A stretch of DNA of 64,000 bases from Microbacterium trichothecenolyticum. Its GTDB lineage: Bacteria > Actinomycetota > Actinomycetes > Actinomycetales > Microbacteriaceae. Both the position numbers and the translations under genes were made by a program. Positions 1 to 9,400 of this stretch are shown here, one piece after another. The notes beneath the pieces were generated by a model. That model was not told the origin of the DNA, did not search any database, and saw nothing but the letters and a program-made list of their open reading frames with translations. The DNA is taken from contig NZ_JYJA01000031.1 of the NCBI RefSeq assembly GCF_000956465.1, forward strand, positions 100,944-164,943, written 5' to 3'. The number at the start of each line of letters is the position of its first letter. Within the stretch, counting starts at the first letter, position 1.

Positions 1-518
1 TAGCGCACCACCCGCTCGACGCCGAAGGCGGTGTTCACCGAGGTCTCGTTCGCCACCTCGTGCGGCGTGCCGGTGCGGATCGACCCGCCGTTGCCGACGT
101 ACGGCCCCTCGGTGCCTTCGCGGACGACGACGAAGTCGATGTCGCCCGGCTCGGCCAGCGGTCCCGGCACTCCCGGGTACAGCTTCGACGGGCGCAGGTT
201 GACGTAGTGGTCCAGCTCGAAGCGCAGCTTCAGCAGCAGCCCGCGCTCGATGTTCGCGTTCTTCAGCCGCGGGTCGCCGGGCAGTCCTCCGACGGCTCCC
301 AGGAGGATCGCATCGTGCGTCTTGATCGCGTCAAGGTCGTCGTCGGTGAGCGTGTCGCCCGTTTCGAGATAGCGGGCGGCGCCCAGCGCGTACCGCGTCT
401 TCTCGAAACGGATGCTGCTGCCCGCGGTCGCGGCGTCGAGCACCTTCTCCGCTTCGGCGATGACCTCCGGACCGATGCCGTCACCCGGGATGACGGCCAG
501 CTTCACGACACGCGACAT
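1..518 (-). CDS. leuB: 3-isopropylmalate dehydrogenase (N-terminal part, runs off the window)
   Basis: NAD-dependent oxidative decarboxylation of 3-isopropylmalate, third step of leucine synthesis, in the cytoplasm. Only about 172 N-terminal residues are visible. They carry the family landmarks: [11 protein letters not shown] at the start, [11 protein letters not shown] near residue 75, [11 protein letters not shown] near 110 and [10 protein letters not shown] near 140. The C-terminal catalytic half lies beyond the left edge. The ATG start is supported by an AGGAG five bases upstream. That ribosome site overlaps the stop codon of the exporter gene just upstream, leaving only 7 nt between the genes, so translation may be coupled and leuB may share the exporter's transcript. 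Identification is secure; its promoter is not evident. Confidence 0.95.
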   Translation of the reverse strand, partial: MSRVVKLAVIPGDGIGPEVIAEAEKVLDAATAGSSIRFEKTRYALGAARYLETGDTLTDDDLDAIKTHDAILLGAVGGLPGDPRLKNANIERGLLLKLRFELDHYVNLRPSKLYPGVPGPLAEPGDIDFVVVREGTEGPYVGNGGSIRTGTPHEVANETSVNTAFGVERVVR

Positions 519-525
519 GGTGCTC

Positions 526-2067
526 CTACGACTTCTGGCGGGACCCTCCCAGGGTAGTGGCCGCGATGACCCCCGCGACGACCACGAGGGCCGCCCCGAT
601 GAGCGCAGTGACCGTGACGCCGGCGTCGAACGCGGTGGCCGCCGCCTCGAACAGTGCGTCGCCCGTCGCCCCGCCGATCCGGCCGGCCGCGTGCACCGCA
701 CCGGCCAGGGTCTCAGACGAGGCCGCGGCCGCGGCATCCGGGACGCCGTCCGGTACCACGAGATTCGAGCGGTAGAGAGCCGTCAGGATGCCGCCCAGCA
801 CCGTCGTGCCGAGAACGGCGCCGAGCTCGTACGCGGTCTCGGACACTGCGCTCGCGGCGCCCGCCTTCGCGGGCGGTGCGCTCGAGAGCACCAGCTCGTT
901 CGACACGGTCTCGGCCGCGCCGATGCCGATCCCGAGCGAGATGAACGCCGCCACGAGCGTGCCGATGCTGTCGGGCCCGGTCGCGAACGCCACCGCGACA
1001 TAGCCCGCGACGGAGAACACCAGCGCCGTCGGCACCACGATGCGGGCAGGCCACTTCTTCGAGATCGGCACCACCGCGAGGCCCGCCAGGATCATCATCG
1101 CGAGGCCCGGCACGAGCGCGAGACCCGCCTGCATCGGCGACAGCCCGACGATGAGCTGCAGATGCTGCGCGACGAAGAAGAGGAAGCCGACCAGCGCGAT
1201 CACGCTGAGGAGGTTCACCAGCAGCGCGCCGCTGAACGTGCCGAGACCGAACAGCCGCATGTCGAGCATCGGGGTCTTGGCGCGCAGCTGGCGACGCACG
1301 AAGAGCACGCCGAAGCCGAGGCCCACGAGCATCGGCAGCCACGCGGCGACCGTGAACCCGTGCACCGCGAGCTCCTTGATGCCGTAGACGATCGGGATCA
1401 TCGTCGCCATCGACAGCGCGATGCTGAGCGGGTCGATGCGGCCCGGCTTGGGGTCGCGACTCTCCGGCACGAGCAGCGGCGCCAGCACCAGCAGCGGAAT
1501 GAGCACAGGGACCGAGAGGAGGAACACCGAGCCCCAAGAGAAGTGCTCGAGCAGCAGTCCGCCGACGACCGGGCCGAGTGCGGCACCGGCGGAGAACATC
1601 GACGCCCACACCGCGATCGCGAGACGCCGCTGATCGCGGTCGGTGAAGATGCTGCGCAGCAGCGAGAGCGTCGACGGCATCAGCATCGCGCCGAACACGC
1701 CCATCGCCGCGCGCGCCGCGATCAGCCACACGGCGCTCGGCGCGAAAGCCGCGAGCACGGACACGGCGGCGAAGCCGGTCGCGCCGATGAGCAGCATCCG
1801 TCGCCGTCCGAACCGGTCGCCGAGCGTGCCCATCGTGACGAGCAGACCCGCGAGCACGAGCGGGTATGCGTCGATGATCCACAGCTGCTGGGCGCTCGAC
1901 GGCCCCAGTTCGAGCGCGATCGACGGCAGCGCGAAGCTCAGCACCGTGTTGTCGACCGAGACGAGCAGCACCGGCAGCATCAGCACGACCAGCGCCGCCC
2001 AGCCGCGCCAGCCGACCTTCCGCCCCTGGGCGTCGGCGAGCGAGAGTTCTTGAGTGAGTGTCATCAT
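526..2067 (-). CDS. MFS drug efflux transporter, DHA2 (14-helix) family
   Basis: A predicted 513-residue proton-driven exporter of the EmrB/QacA type in the cytoplasmic membrane. Visible family motifs are [12 protein letters not shown] in helix 1 (motif D1), [13 protein letters not shown] after helix 2 (motif A) and [15 protein letters not shown] in helix 5 (motif C). Hydrophobic segments run to the C-terminus, consistent with 14 helices. I place the start at the ATG-ATG pair (2067 or 2064); there is no Shine-Dalgarno, and a perfect inverted repeat ends only 2 nt upstream of the first ATG. A TetR gene is divergent, the classic arrangement for a locally repressed pump. Substrate unknown. leuB follows after 7 nt on the same strand. 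Confidence 0.9.
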   Translation of the reverse strand: MMTLTQELSLADAQGRKVGWRGWAALVVLMLPVLLVSVDNTVLSFALPSIALELGPSSAQQLWIIDAYPLVLAGLLVTMGTLGDRFGRRRMLLIGATGFAAVSVLAAFAPSAVWLIAARAAMGVFGAMLMPSTLSLLRSIFTDRDQRRLAIAVWASMFSAGAALGPVVGGLLLEHFSWGSVFLLSVPVLIPLLVLAPLLVPESRDPKPGRIDPLSIALSMATMIPIVYGIKELAVHGFTVAAWLPMLVGLGFGVLFVRRQLRAKTPMLDMRLFGLGTFSGALLVNLLSVIALVGFLFFVAQHLQLIVGLSPMQAGLALVPGLAMMILAGLAVVPISKKWPARIVVPTALVFSVAGYVAVAFATGPDSIGTLVAAFISLGIGIGAAETVSNELVLSSAPPAKAGAASAVSETAYELGAVLGTTVLGGILTALYRSNLVVPDGVPDAAAAASSETLAGAVHAAGRIGGATGDALFEAAATAFDAGVTVTALIGAALVVVAGVIAATTLGGSRQKS

Positions 2068-2069
2068 TT

Positions 2070-2091
2070 CTATACCGTCCAGCCGGTATAG
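2070..2091. promoter_or_regulatory. Candidate TetR operator between efflux gene and tetR
   Basis: Perfect inverted repeat CTATACCG-N6-CGGTATAG, directly abutting the exporter start and overlapping TA-rich hexamers usable as -10 boxes on both strands (for example TATAGT at 2087-2092 on the plus strand). Position, size and symmetry fit a TetR dimer site that represses both divergent genes. Binding is inferred. Confidence 0.7.
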
Positions 2092-2117
2092 TAACAGAAT
2101 GCTCAGACACCCGTCGA

Positions 2118-2123
2118 TACGAT
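2118..2123 (+). promoter_or_regulatory. -10 element of leaderless tetR
   Basis: TACGAT followed by 7 nt and the tetR ATG. The spacing puts transcription start at or one base before the start codon, and there is no well-placed Shine-Dalgarno. Confidence 0.45.
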
Positions 2124-2130
2124 CGAGGCC

Positions 2131-2676
2131 ATGAGCCGTCCTCCCCTCGCCCGCGAGAAGGTGCTCGACGCCTTCGAGCAGATCCTGATCGAGGAGGGCG
2201 AGCGAGCCGCGACGATGGACGCCACCGCCAAGGCCGCGGGCGTCTCCAAGGGCGGCCTGCTGTACCACTTCGGCACGAAGGAAGCTCTCGCAGCCGCGCT
2301 CATCGACCGGCTGCGGGAGCTCGTGCAGGCGGACGTCGACAGGATGGCGTCGGCGCCGGAGGGCCCGATCGCCTACTTCCTGCACACGTCGGTCATGGCG
2401 AACGACCCGATCGACCGAGCCATCCTCGCGACGTCGCGACTGGCCCAGGGAGGCGACGCGACGGCGAGCGACGCGCTGCGGCACATCAGAGAAGACTGGG
2501 CCGCCGTGCTTCAACCCCACACCAGGGACGCCACGGCGCTCGATCTCGTGATGCTCGTGAGCGACGGCCTCTACTTCAACAACGCCCTCGCGGGCGGCTC
2601 CATCCCCGGTCCGGTCCCTCGCGGCGAGGCGCTCGACGCGCTGGTCGCGCTGGTGGAGCGCGCCGCGCGACCCTGA
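2131..2676 (+). CDS. TetR/AcrR family transcriptional regulator
   Basis: A 181-residue repressor-type protein. The N-terminal 50 residues form the TetR helix-turn-helix: a first helix around VLDAFEQILIEEG, then ATMDATAKAAGVSKGGLLYHFGTKEAL, which is quoted here as ATMDATAKAAGVSKG plus GLLYHFGTKEAL and matches the recognition helix and the YHF hallmark. The C-terminal part resembles the ligand-binding domain of regulators next to MFS pumps. It is divergent from the DHA2 exporter and separated from it by a perfect 8-6-8 inverted repeat, so the likely role is repression of the exporter and of itself, relieved by a pump substrate. The inducer cannot be read from sequence. Confidence 0.9.
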   Translation: MSRPPLAREKVLDAFEQILIEEGERAATMDATAKAAGVSKGGLLYHFGTKEALAAALIDRLRELVQADVDRMASAPEGPIAYFLHTSVMANDPIDRAILATSRLAQGGDATASDALRHIREDWAAVLQPHTRDATALDLVMLVSDGLYFNNALAGGSIPGPVPRGEALDALVALVERAARP

Positions 2677-2702
2677 CCTGCGCCGGGTCTCGCCCGCACG
2701 CA

Positions 2703-2759
2703 ACGACGGATGCCCCGCCCCGGCCCTCGCCGAGGACTCAGGGACGCGGCATCCGTCGT
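2703..2759. terminator. Bidirectional hairpin between convergent tetR and serA
   Basis: ACGACGGATGCC pairs perfectly with GGCATCCGTCGT (12 bp) around a GC-rich 33-nt loop. It lies between the two convergent stop codons. No T-tract, as is common in high-GC actinobacteria. Confidence 0.55.
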
Positions 2760-2763
2760 GGAA

Positions 2764-4368
2764 TCAGGACTCGGTGATCTCGATCTGGCGGAACAGATCT
2801 GCCTGGATAGCGGTGCTCACCTCGTCGAGCAGGGCGTCGGGCACCGGCGAGTCGACCGTGAGGACCGACAGCGCCTGGCCGCCGGCCGTCTGGCGCGCGA
2901 TCTGCATGCCGGCGATGTTGATGCCCGCCTCGCCAAACTTCTGGCCGTAGATCGCGACGATGCCGGGTCGATCGGTGTACAGCATGACGACGTGGTTCGT
3001 CTCGATCGGCAGCTCGATCGCGTAGTCGTTGATGCCGACGAGCTTCTCGACCTGCTTCGGGCCGGTGAGCGTGCCCGAGATCGCGAGCTGCGAGCCGTCC
3101 GACAGGGCGCCGCGCAGGGTGATGACGTTGCGGTACTCAGGGCTGTCGTCGTCGACGAGCAGGCGCACCTCGACGCCGCGCTGTTCGGCGAGCAGCGGCG
3201 CGTTCACGTACGACACGGTCTCGCTGACGATGTTCGTGAAGACGCCCTTCAGCGCGGCGAGCTTGAGAACGCTGACGTCGTAACCCTGCAGCTCGCCGTG
3301 CACCTCGACGTCGAGGCTCGTGAGCGGCGACCTCGCGAGCGCCGAGAAGATCTGGCCGAGCTTCTCGACGAGCGGGATGCCGGGGCGCACATACGGGTCG
3401 ATGACGCCGCCCGCGACGTTCACGGCGTCCGGAACGAGCTCGCCGCCGAGCGCGAGACGCACCGACCTCGCGACCGAGACGCCCGCCTTCTCCTGCGCCT
3501 CTTCGGTGGAGGCGCCGAGGTGCGGGGTGACGACGACGTTCGGAAGATCCAGCAGTGCCGCAGCGGTGCCGCCCTCCGCGGGGGGCTCCGAGGTGAAGAC
3601 GTCCAGGCCTGCGCCCGCGATCTCGCCGGCAGTGAGGGCGGCGTGGAGGGCCTCCTCATCGATGAGGCCGCCGCGCGCGACGTTCACCACGTACGCGGTC
3701 GGCTTCATGATCTTGAACTGCTCTGCGCCGATCATGCCCGTGGTCTCGGGGGTCTTCGGCATGTGGATCGTGACGAAGTCGCTCTGCTCGAGCAGCTCGT
3801 CGAGCGTGACCAGCTGCACGCCGAGCTGCTGTGCACGGGCACTCGTGACGTAGGGGTCGTAGGCGATGACGCGCACATCGAACGCCTGCAGGCGGGCCGT
3901 GATCAGAGCGCCGATGCGGCCGAGACCGATGATGCCGACGGTCTTCTCGAAGAGCTCGGTGCCGGTGTACGAGCTGCGCTTCCACGCGCCGCCCGAGAGC
4001 GACGCGTGCGCGGCGGGAATGCGGCGCGCGAGGCTGAGGATGTGACCGACCGTGAGCTCCGCCGCCGAGATGATGTTGGAGGTCGGCGCATTGACGACCA
4101 TGACGCCGGCGGTGGTGGCCGTCTTGATGTCGACGTTGTCGAGGCCGACGCCGGCGCGGGCGACGACCTTGAGGACGGGCGCGGCGGCGATCGCCTCGGC
4201 GTCGATCTTCGTCGCCGAGCGGATCAGCACCGCGTTGGCGTCGGCAAGGGCCGAAAGAAGTGCGGGGCGGTCGGTGCCGTCGACGTTGCGCACGTCGAAG
4301 TCAGGACCCAGGGCATCGATCGTGGCGGGAGAGAGCTCTTCGGCGATCAGGACGACAGGCTTCGGCAC
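2764..4368 (-). CDS. serA: D-3-phosphoglycerate dehydrogenase
   Basis: First committed step of serine synthesis: NAD-dependent oxidation of 3-phosphoglycerate. At 534 residues it is the long actinobacterial form. The nucleotide fold carries VGIIGLGRIGALI near residue 145, the substrate/catalytic region has VVNVARGGLIDEEAL and TPHLGASTEEAQ (the catalytic His is in this segment), an intervening domain follows, and the last 80 residues look like an ACT domain (RPGIVAIYGQKFGEAGINIA), the usual serine feedback site. The GTG start has AAGGA 7 nt upstream. In mycobacteria serA lies close to ilvC and leuB; here tetR/MFS separates it from leuB and a 23-kb accessory block from ilvC. Confidence 0.96.
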   Translation of the reverse strand: MPKPVVLIAEELSPATIDALGPDFDVRNVDGTDRPALLSALADANAVLIRSATKIDAEAIAAAPVLKVVARAGVGLDNVDIKTATTAGVMVVNAPTSNIISAAELTVGHILSLARRIPAAHASLSGGAWKRSSYTGTELFEKTVGIIGLGRIGALITARLQAFDVRVIAYDPYVTSARAQQLGVQLVTLDELLEQSDFVTIHMPKTPETTGMIGAEQFKIMKPTAYVVNVARGGLIDEEALHAALTAGEIAGAGLDVFTSEPPAEGGTAAALLDLPNVVVTPHLGASTEEAQEKAGVSVARSVRLALGGELVPDAVNVAGGVIDPYVRPGIPLVEKLGQIFSALARSPLTSLDVEVHGELQGYDVSVLKLAALKGVFTNIVSETVSYVNAPLLAEQRGVEVRLLVDDDSPEYRNVITLRGALSDGSQLAISGTLTGPKQVEKLVGINDYAIELPIETNHVVMLYTDRPGIVAIYGQKFGEAGINIAGMQIARQTAGGQALSVLTVDSPVPDALLDEVSTAIQADLFRQIEITES

Positions 4369-4507
4369 GGGTGTTCCTTAGTGGGGCGGTGCGCGAACGC
4401 GCGGAGCAGAACCGGATGCCGCGCCGCACGCCGTCGGGGGGCGAGGCCTGTGCCAGCCTACCGCCCGCGCGGCGGAGCGCCCGACCGTATGACGGCCTGC
4501 GGCAGGC

Positions 4508-4882
4508 TCAGCCCAGGAAGGACGCGGAGTTGAGCGTGGTGTACGCGACCACGTTCAGCCAGAACACCGCTACCAGCGCGAGGCCGGTGAGCATCACGAG
4601 GAGGAGCTCGTGCGGTGCGCGCCGGTAGCCGATCGCGAAAGCTCCGCCCCACACGAGCAGCGGGAACACCGCGGCGAAGATCCAGATGAACCACCCGAGG
4701 GCGTTGAGCGAGACGCCCGCGCCCCCGAATGTCTGAAGCGTGATCACGAGGTTGCCGATCGCGTTCCAGACCGCGTAGGCGTAGAACAGGCCCACAGCGC
4801 CCGAGATCGTCGCCACGAGCCACGTGGGCGTCTTGCCGCGCTTCGCGGCCGAAGGCGCAGCATCCATCGCGTTCTCGCTCAT
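4508..4882 (-). CDS. Small three-helix membrane protein, unknown function
   Basis: A 124-residue protein I do not recognise. After a short polar N-terminus (about 22 residues) three hydrophobic stretches are visible: one beginning WLVATISGAVGLFYAYAVW, a second LGWFIWIFAAVFPLLVWGG and a third LLVMLTGLALVAVFWLNVV. No catalytic motif is evident. Its ATG overlaps the stop of the upstream gene (ATGA), so the two are almost certainly translated from one message and may form a complex in the membrane. A short GCCTG/CAGGC hairpin directly follows the stop. Confidence 0.75.
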   Translation of the reverse strand: MSENAMDAAPSAAKRGKTPTWLVATISGAVGLFYAYAVWNAIGNLVITLQTFGGAGVSLNALGWFIWIFAAVFPLLVWGGAFAIGYRRAPHELLLVMLTGLALVAVFWLNVVAYTTLNSASFLG

Positions 4883-5415
4883 TGTCCGATAGCCCCGATC
4901 ATCACGAAAGGCCAGGGCAGCAGCAGCACGACCCCGGCCGCGAGCCACGTGAACCGCAGCCACGCGCGCGAGGCGCGGGTCAGCAGCAGGGTCGTGGCGA
5001 ACCACAGCAGGGGGGCCAGCACGGCGAGCCACAGGCTTCCCTGGTACATCACGTCGGTCACGAGGTACTGGGCCCTCCCCTGCAGGCGCAGGCCTCCGAT
5101 GAGCCAGCCGATCGCGAAGAGGGCGTACACGCCGCCGAGCACGCCGAACGCGATCAGAGCGCCGTTGCCCATCGGCCGGCGGTCGGGGGCGGTGGCGGTG
5201 GGCGCTTCGGGCACCGATTCCGCCGCCGGCGCGTCGGCGGAGCCGAGCGTCTCGCTGCCCTTGCCGACGGCGGTGAAGCCCTTCGGGAGTTCGGCCGGGG
5301 ATGCCGCGGCCGCAGTCTCGGGCTCCTCCTCCGGCTCGCCGGTTCCGCCGTGGTCGAGCGTGGGATCGTCGTCGCCGTCCCACGTGAGGGCGTCGTCGTC
5401 GCGTCCGGTCGTCAC
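4879..5415 (-). CDS. Membrane protein with acidic N-terminal tail, unknown function
   Basis: About 178 residues with a GTG start (VTTGRDDDALTWDGDDD). The first 75 residues are acidic and rich in Ala, Pro and Glu, so probably disordered and cytoplasmic. Three hydrophobic segments follow: ALIAFGVLGGVYALFAIGWL, LWLAVLAPLLWFATTLLL and FTWLAAGVVLLLPWPFVM. No known domain is recognised. The gene overlaps the 124-residue membrane-protein gene by 4 nt, so they form a two-gene unit. An upstream in-frame start at 5475 would add 20 residues; the GTG is preferred because the protein then begins with a normal charged N-terminus. Confidence 0.7.
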   Translation of the reverse strand: MTTGRDDDALTWDGDDDPTLDHGGTGEPEEEPETAAAASPAELPKGFTAVGKGSETLGSADAPAAESVPEAPTATAPDRRPMGNGALIAFGVLGGVYALFAIGWLIGGLRLQGRAQYLVTDVMYQGSLWLAVLAPLLWFATTLLLTRASRAWLRFTWLAAGVVLLLPWPFVMIGAIGQ

Positions 5416-5490
5416 GTTCTCAGCGTAGTGCCGCGGCCCGGCAAGCCCGGATGCCACCCGCGGTGGTCGCGGCACCCGGGCCCGCGTCGC

Positions 5491-6345
5491 TCATTCGAAG
5501 AGCCGCAGCATCAGCGTGTGCCAGGTGACCGGGCCCACGATCCCATCGACCGGCGGGGCGAACAGCTGCTGGAACTCGCGGACGGCGGCGTCGGTGGCCG
5601 GACCGAAGTCGCCGTCGACGGTGAGCCCGGCGAGGAGCGTCTGCACGGCGCGCACGGCCTCGCCCTTCGGGCCTGCGGGCCCGTCGCCCTGCTTCACGGT
5701 GATGATGAGGCTCGGCCAGTCGAGTTGTCCGAGCGTCGTCGAGATCTCGACGGCGCGCAGCGTCTGCTGGAAGGCCTTCACGGCCTGACCGCTCTGCGGG
5801 CCGAACGCGCCGTCGGCCGCGATGGTCGCACCGTGCGCACGCAGCAGGTGCTGCGCGGCGAGGACGCGCCAGTTGGTGGCCTGCGACGACCCCTGCTTCA
5901 CGAGCGCCCACGGCCGGTCGCCCGGCATGAACGTGCTGAAGAACGACCAGGTCTCGCGGCCGGCGACGCCGTCGATGGTGAGGCCCCACGACTCCTGGAA
6001 GAACTCGACCCGCTCCTTGGTGATCGGGCCGAAGCTCCCGTCCACGACGAGCGGAGGCTCCCCCGGGGACCGCGCGAGCCCGAACTGCTGGACGGCGCGC
6101 ACCGCGTCGCCGGTCGACCCCTGCTGCACGGCGATGACGAGCTTGGGCCACGTCACGGGTCCGACGATGCCGTCGGCGGGTACGGCATGCGCGGTCTGGA
6201 AGGCCGTGACCGCTGCGGTGGTCGCGGGGTCGTACGTCCCGGTGACGGCCACAGCATGGCCGTGGGCTCGCAGGAGGTACTGGATGCCGGGGACGATCGC
6301 CGACGACGATCCCGGTCCGACGGTGCTCCACGGTTCGACGTTCAT
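5491..6345 (-). CDS. Protein of four peptidoglycan-binding-like repeats
   Basis: A 284-residue protein made almost wholly of four tandem PG_binding_1-type repeats of about 65-70 residues. Each ends in a recognisable signature: [13 protein letters not shown] near 68, [12 protein letters not shown] near 140, a degenerate [10 protein letters not shown] near 208, and [13 protein letters not shown] near 278. There is no catalytic domain and, unusually for wall-binding repeats, no signal peptide: the N-terminus [15 protein letters not shown] is polar. The start is firm, with AGGAG 6 nt upstream. It lies downstream of the large secreted phosphoesterase on the same strand and could share its transcript. 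Role unknown. Confidence 0.85.
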   Translation of the reverse strand: MNVEPWSTVGPGSSSAIVPGIQYLLRAHGHAVAVTGTYDPATTAAVTAFQTAHAVPADGIVGPVTWPKLVIAVQQGSTGDAVRAVQQFGLARSPGEPPLVVDGSFGPITKERVEFFQESWGLTIDGVAGRETWSFFSTFMPGDRPWALVKQGSSQATNWRVLAAQHLLRAHGATIAADGAFGPQSGQAVKAFQQTLRAVEISTTLGQLDWPSLIITVKQGDGPAGPKGEAVRAVQTLLAGLTVDGDFGPATDAAVREFQQLFAPPVDGIVGPVTWHTLMLRLFE

Positions 6346-6371
6346 GACAGCTCCTCTGTTCTGAGTGGAAT

Positions 6372-6413
6372 GCGGGGTCGCGCGTCCCCTCCCGCTTCCG
6401 AGGCGATCCCCGC
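6372..6413. terminator. Possible hairpin after the phosphoesterase gene
   Basis: GCGGGGTCGC can pair with GCGATCCCCGC, with one bulged base and a loop of about 21 nt. Weak evidence; if functional it would partly separate the phosphoesterase from the peptidoglycan-binding-repeat gene. Confidence 0.3.
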
Positions 6414-6426
6414 GTGGCCTGATACC

Positions 6427-9400
6427 TCAGTCGCGCACGAGGGTGACGGCATCGGTCACCACCGCCTTCGCGTACTGCAGCGCCAGCGGCACGGCGAACT
6501 TGTCGTCACCCTCGGTGTAGCGGTGCTGGAGCCCCTGCGCAAGGATCCGCCATGGCCGCTCGTTCGACGGGGTCGCGGCGTCGCCGTCGTCGGGAACGAA
6601 CTGCGTGTAGTCATAGGGATGACTCGCGGTCGCACCGAGCGGGACAGAGAAGGTGTCCACCGCCAGCACGCCGGCGGCGAGATCGACCTGCAGCAGCCGC
6701 TGGAAGCCCGTCGCCCGCTCCCCCGTCGGGGTGCGGAACTCCTGGTAGTCCGCGAGCGCCTCGAGCACGGTGTGCCCCGGGATGCCCCCGGCGTTCTCGG
6801 TGACGATCGCGCCGAGCCCGTGGAAGTGGCCGGACAGCACGAGGACCACATTGCGGTTCGGCGCGACGACGCGCTCCCACAGCCGGTCGCCGTGCGAGAC
6901 CCATCGCGACGTGGTCGAACGCTCCGCGTCGTCTTCGGCGGTCGCCGGCGTGAGGTGCTCATGCGTCGAGATGACGATGTTCGCGTCCCGGTGAGAGGCG
7001 ATGACCTCCTCGGCCCACGCGATCTCCCGGTCGTCATAGGCGTAAGGCAGCGAGACCATGACGAACCGTGCGCCGCCGGCCTCGAACGAGGACCAGTTCG
7101 CGCTGTTGTCGTCGGGCGTGAGCGAACCGCCGAACCACGGCTGGTCCCGGTACCTCTCCGGCCCGAAGTATTCGTTGAACAGGTCGTTGCTCACGCCCCG
7201 CTTGTTGTCGTGATTGCCCGGAAGCACGCTGTTGGCGATGCCGTTCGCATCCAGCACCCCCTGCAGCCGCGACGCCACCTCGTACTCCCGCCGGGCACGA
7301 TCCTCGGGCTGGGCCGGATCGACCCAGTTCTGGATCAGGTCGCCGGTGTGGGTGACGAAGGCGAGCTTTCGCGCGCCGGCGTTCTCGGCGAGCCACGCCA
7401 CCTCGCCCGCGTACACCTCGGGGTACGCCTCCGAGTAGTACTGCGTGTCGGTGATGTGCCCGAGCGCGAGGTCGTAGTCCGCGGGGTCGGCGAGTCCGTC
7501 CGCGTCGCGCGCCGCGGACTCCGTCCTCGGCACCACCTGCACCAGCAGGTCGACCGTGCCGCCGACCACCTCCTCGCCACGCACGACGCCCTCCAGCCGG
7601 ATCGGTGCGGTGGCGGCCGCATCCGTCGCCGTCGCCGTGCCGGCGGCTTCGTCGAGGGCGCGCCAACCCGCGCGGCGCGCGGTTGCGGCGGCAGGAACCC
7701 AGACCGACAGCCGCACTTCGGCCCGCCCGACGGAGCGCCCTTGCCACGAGACGGTCCCGCCCTCGTCGGGCAGGCGCACGCGCATCCGCACATAGGGCAG
7801 GTCGTACCCGTCGTCGCGAGCCGCCGGATCGGCGGTGGAGACCTCCCGCTCGTCGGGCGCAGTCCGGCTGGTGAGCGGCGAGGGCCAGGACCCGGCGTGG
7901 GCCGCCTGCACCTCCAGCGGGGTGCCGTCCCCGTCCGCCGGCGCGACCGCGACCGCGATGGCCGCGGCCCGGCCCGCGGCCGCATCACCCGTGGCCGCAT
8001 CGACCGCGTCCGATCGGGCGTCGTCGAGCGCGTGTCGGATCACGTCGTCCGCAGACAGCCCACGGCGCGGGGCGACCACCCCCGGGCTCTCCGGGGCCGG
8101 GACGAAGTCACTCGCGTCATCGCCGGTGAACGCGGTGCGCTGCAGCGTCTCGCCGCGCAGCCGGTCTACGGCGAAGGTCGACAGCGCGAGTCCTTTCGTG
8201 CACGGGCTCGGGACGTCCACGCTGTCGTCCATCTCGTTGCGGTGGAAGATGCCGACGCTGTCGACGCGGTGTCCCTCGGCGTCCTGCACCCACACGCCGG
8301 CTCCCGCGAGCTCGAGCGGCTCGGGGTACGCCGCGTCGGCGGCACCGGCCGCGGGTGTTCCTTGGAGGGCGGCCGTCCACGTGTCGTCAGGACCCAGCAC
8401 CGTGCCCGAAGCCACGACGGCGAGGTCGTCCGACCGTCGGAAGCCGTCGGCACCGCACGCGACGAGCGTCCAGCCGGAGATGTCGACCTCTCGCGCGCCG
8501 AAGTTCGCGAGCTCGACGAAGTTGCGCCGGGGCATCCCGTCGAGCTCGGGGTCGGTGGCGATCTCGCTCACCGCCACCCCCGGAGGGCCGTCGTACCCGA
8601 ACGCCGGCGCGATGGATGCCGAGACCGTCCGAACCGCGTTCGGTGCGCCCGGCGTGCGACTCGCGATCGCGAAGCCGCCGTCGGCCTGCCGCTGCCAGCT
8701 CTGCCCCGTGCGGTAGTCCAGCGTCGAGGGCAGCTTGTCGCGTCCGGTCTGGCAGGCGGTGTCCTCCCGCGAGGACACCCCGACGCCGTCGACACGACGT
8801 CCGTCGGCGTCGACGAGGAGGGCACCGTGCACGAGATCGGCCAGCGACGTCTCGACGCGGATGTCCGCGTGTTCCGCGAATCCGGGACCTCCGATCACCA
8901 GGCGCTCACCCGGAGGCAGCGCGGCGCCCGCGCCGAACACGTGCTGGAGCGCTTCGGTCGGGACCGCTCCGGTGGCGGTGCAGCGGTAGAGCCGCCAGCC
9001 GTCGAGGTCCACGACCGCCGTGCCGTCGTTCACGAGCTCGATGAAGTCGTCGCCGCGCCCGGCCGGGCCCGCCGCGGCGATCTCGGACACCCGCACCGGC
9101 TCGGCGGCGGCGTTCGCAAGCCGGTTCGGCTCCCCGGCGGTCGCGACGGCGCGCACCCAGCGCCCGTCGTCGGACGACCCTGCGCGCTGCCAGCTCTCGC
9201 CGAGCGCCGCCGCTGTGGTCACCGGCAGCTCGACACCCCCGCCGCATTCCGACGTCGTCCGAACGGGATCGTCCGAGTACGCCGCCAGAGCGTCGGCGAT
9301 CCCGCCCGACGGGGCGACGACGATGAGCCCGTACCCGCGCTCGGAGAGACGGGGTGTGGGGAACGCTCGCCGCTCCCCGGCCGCGAGGACGACTCCGCCC

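Noticed and set aside
4495..4507. Hairpin GCCTG-CGG-CAGGC after the 124-residue membrane-protein gene
   Set aside because: Five base pairs only; too short to call a terminator.
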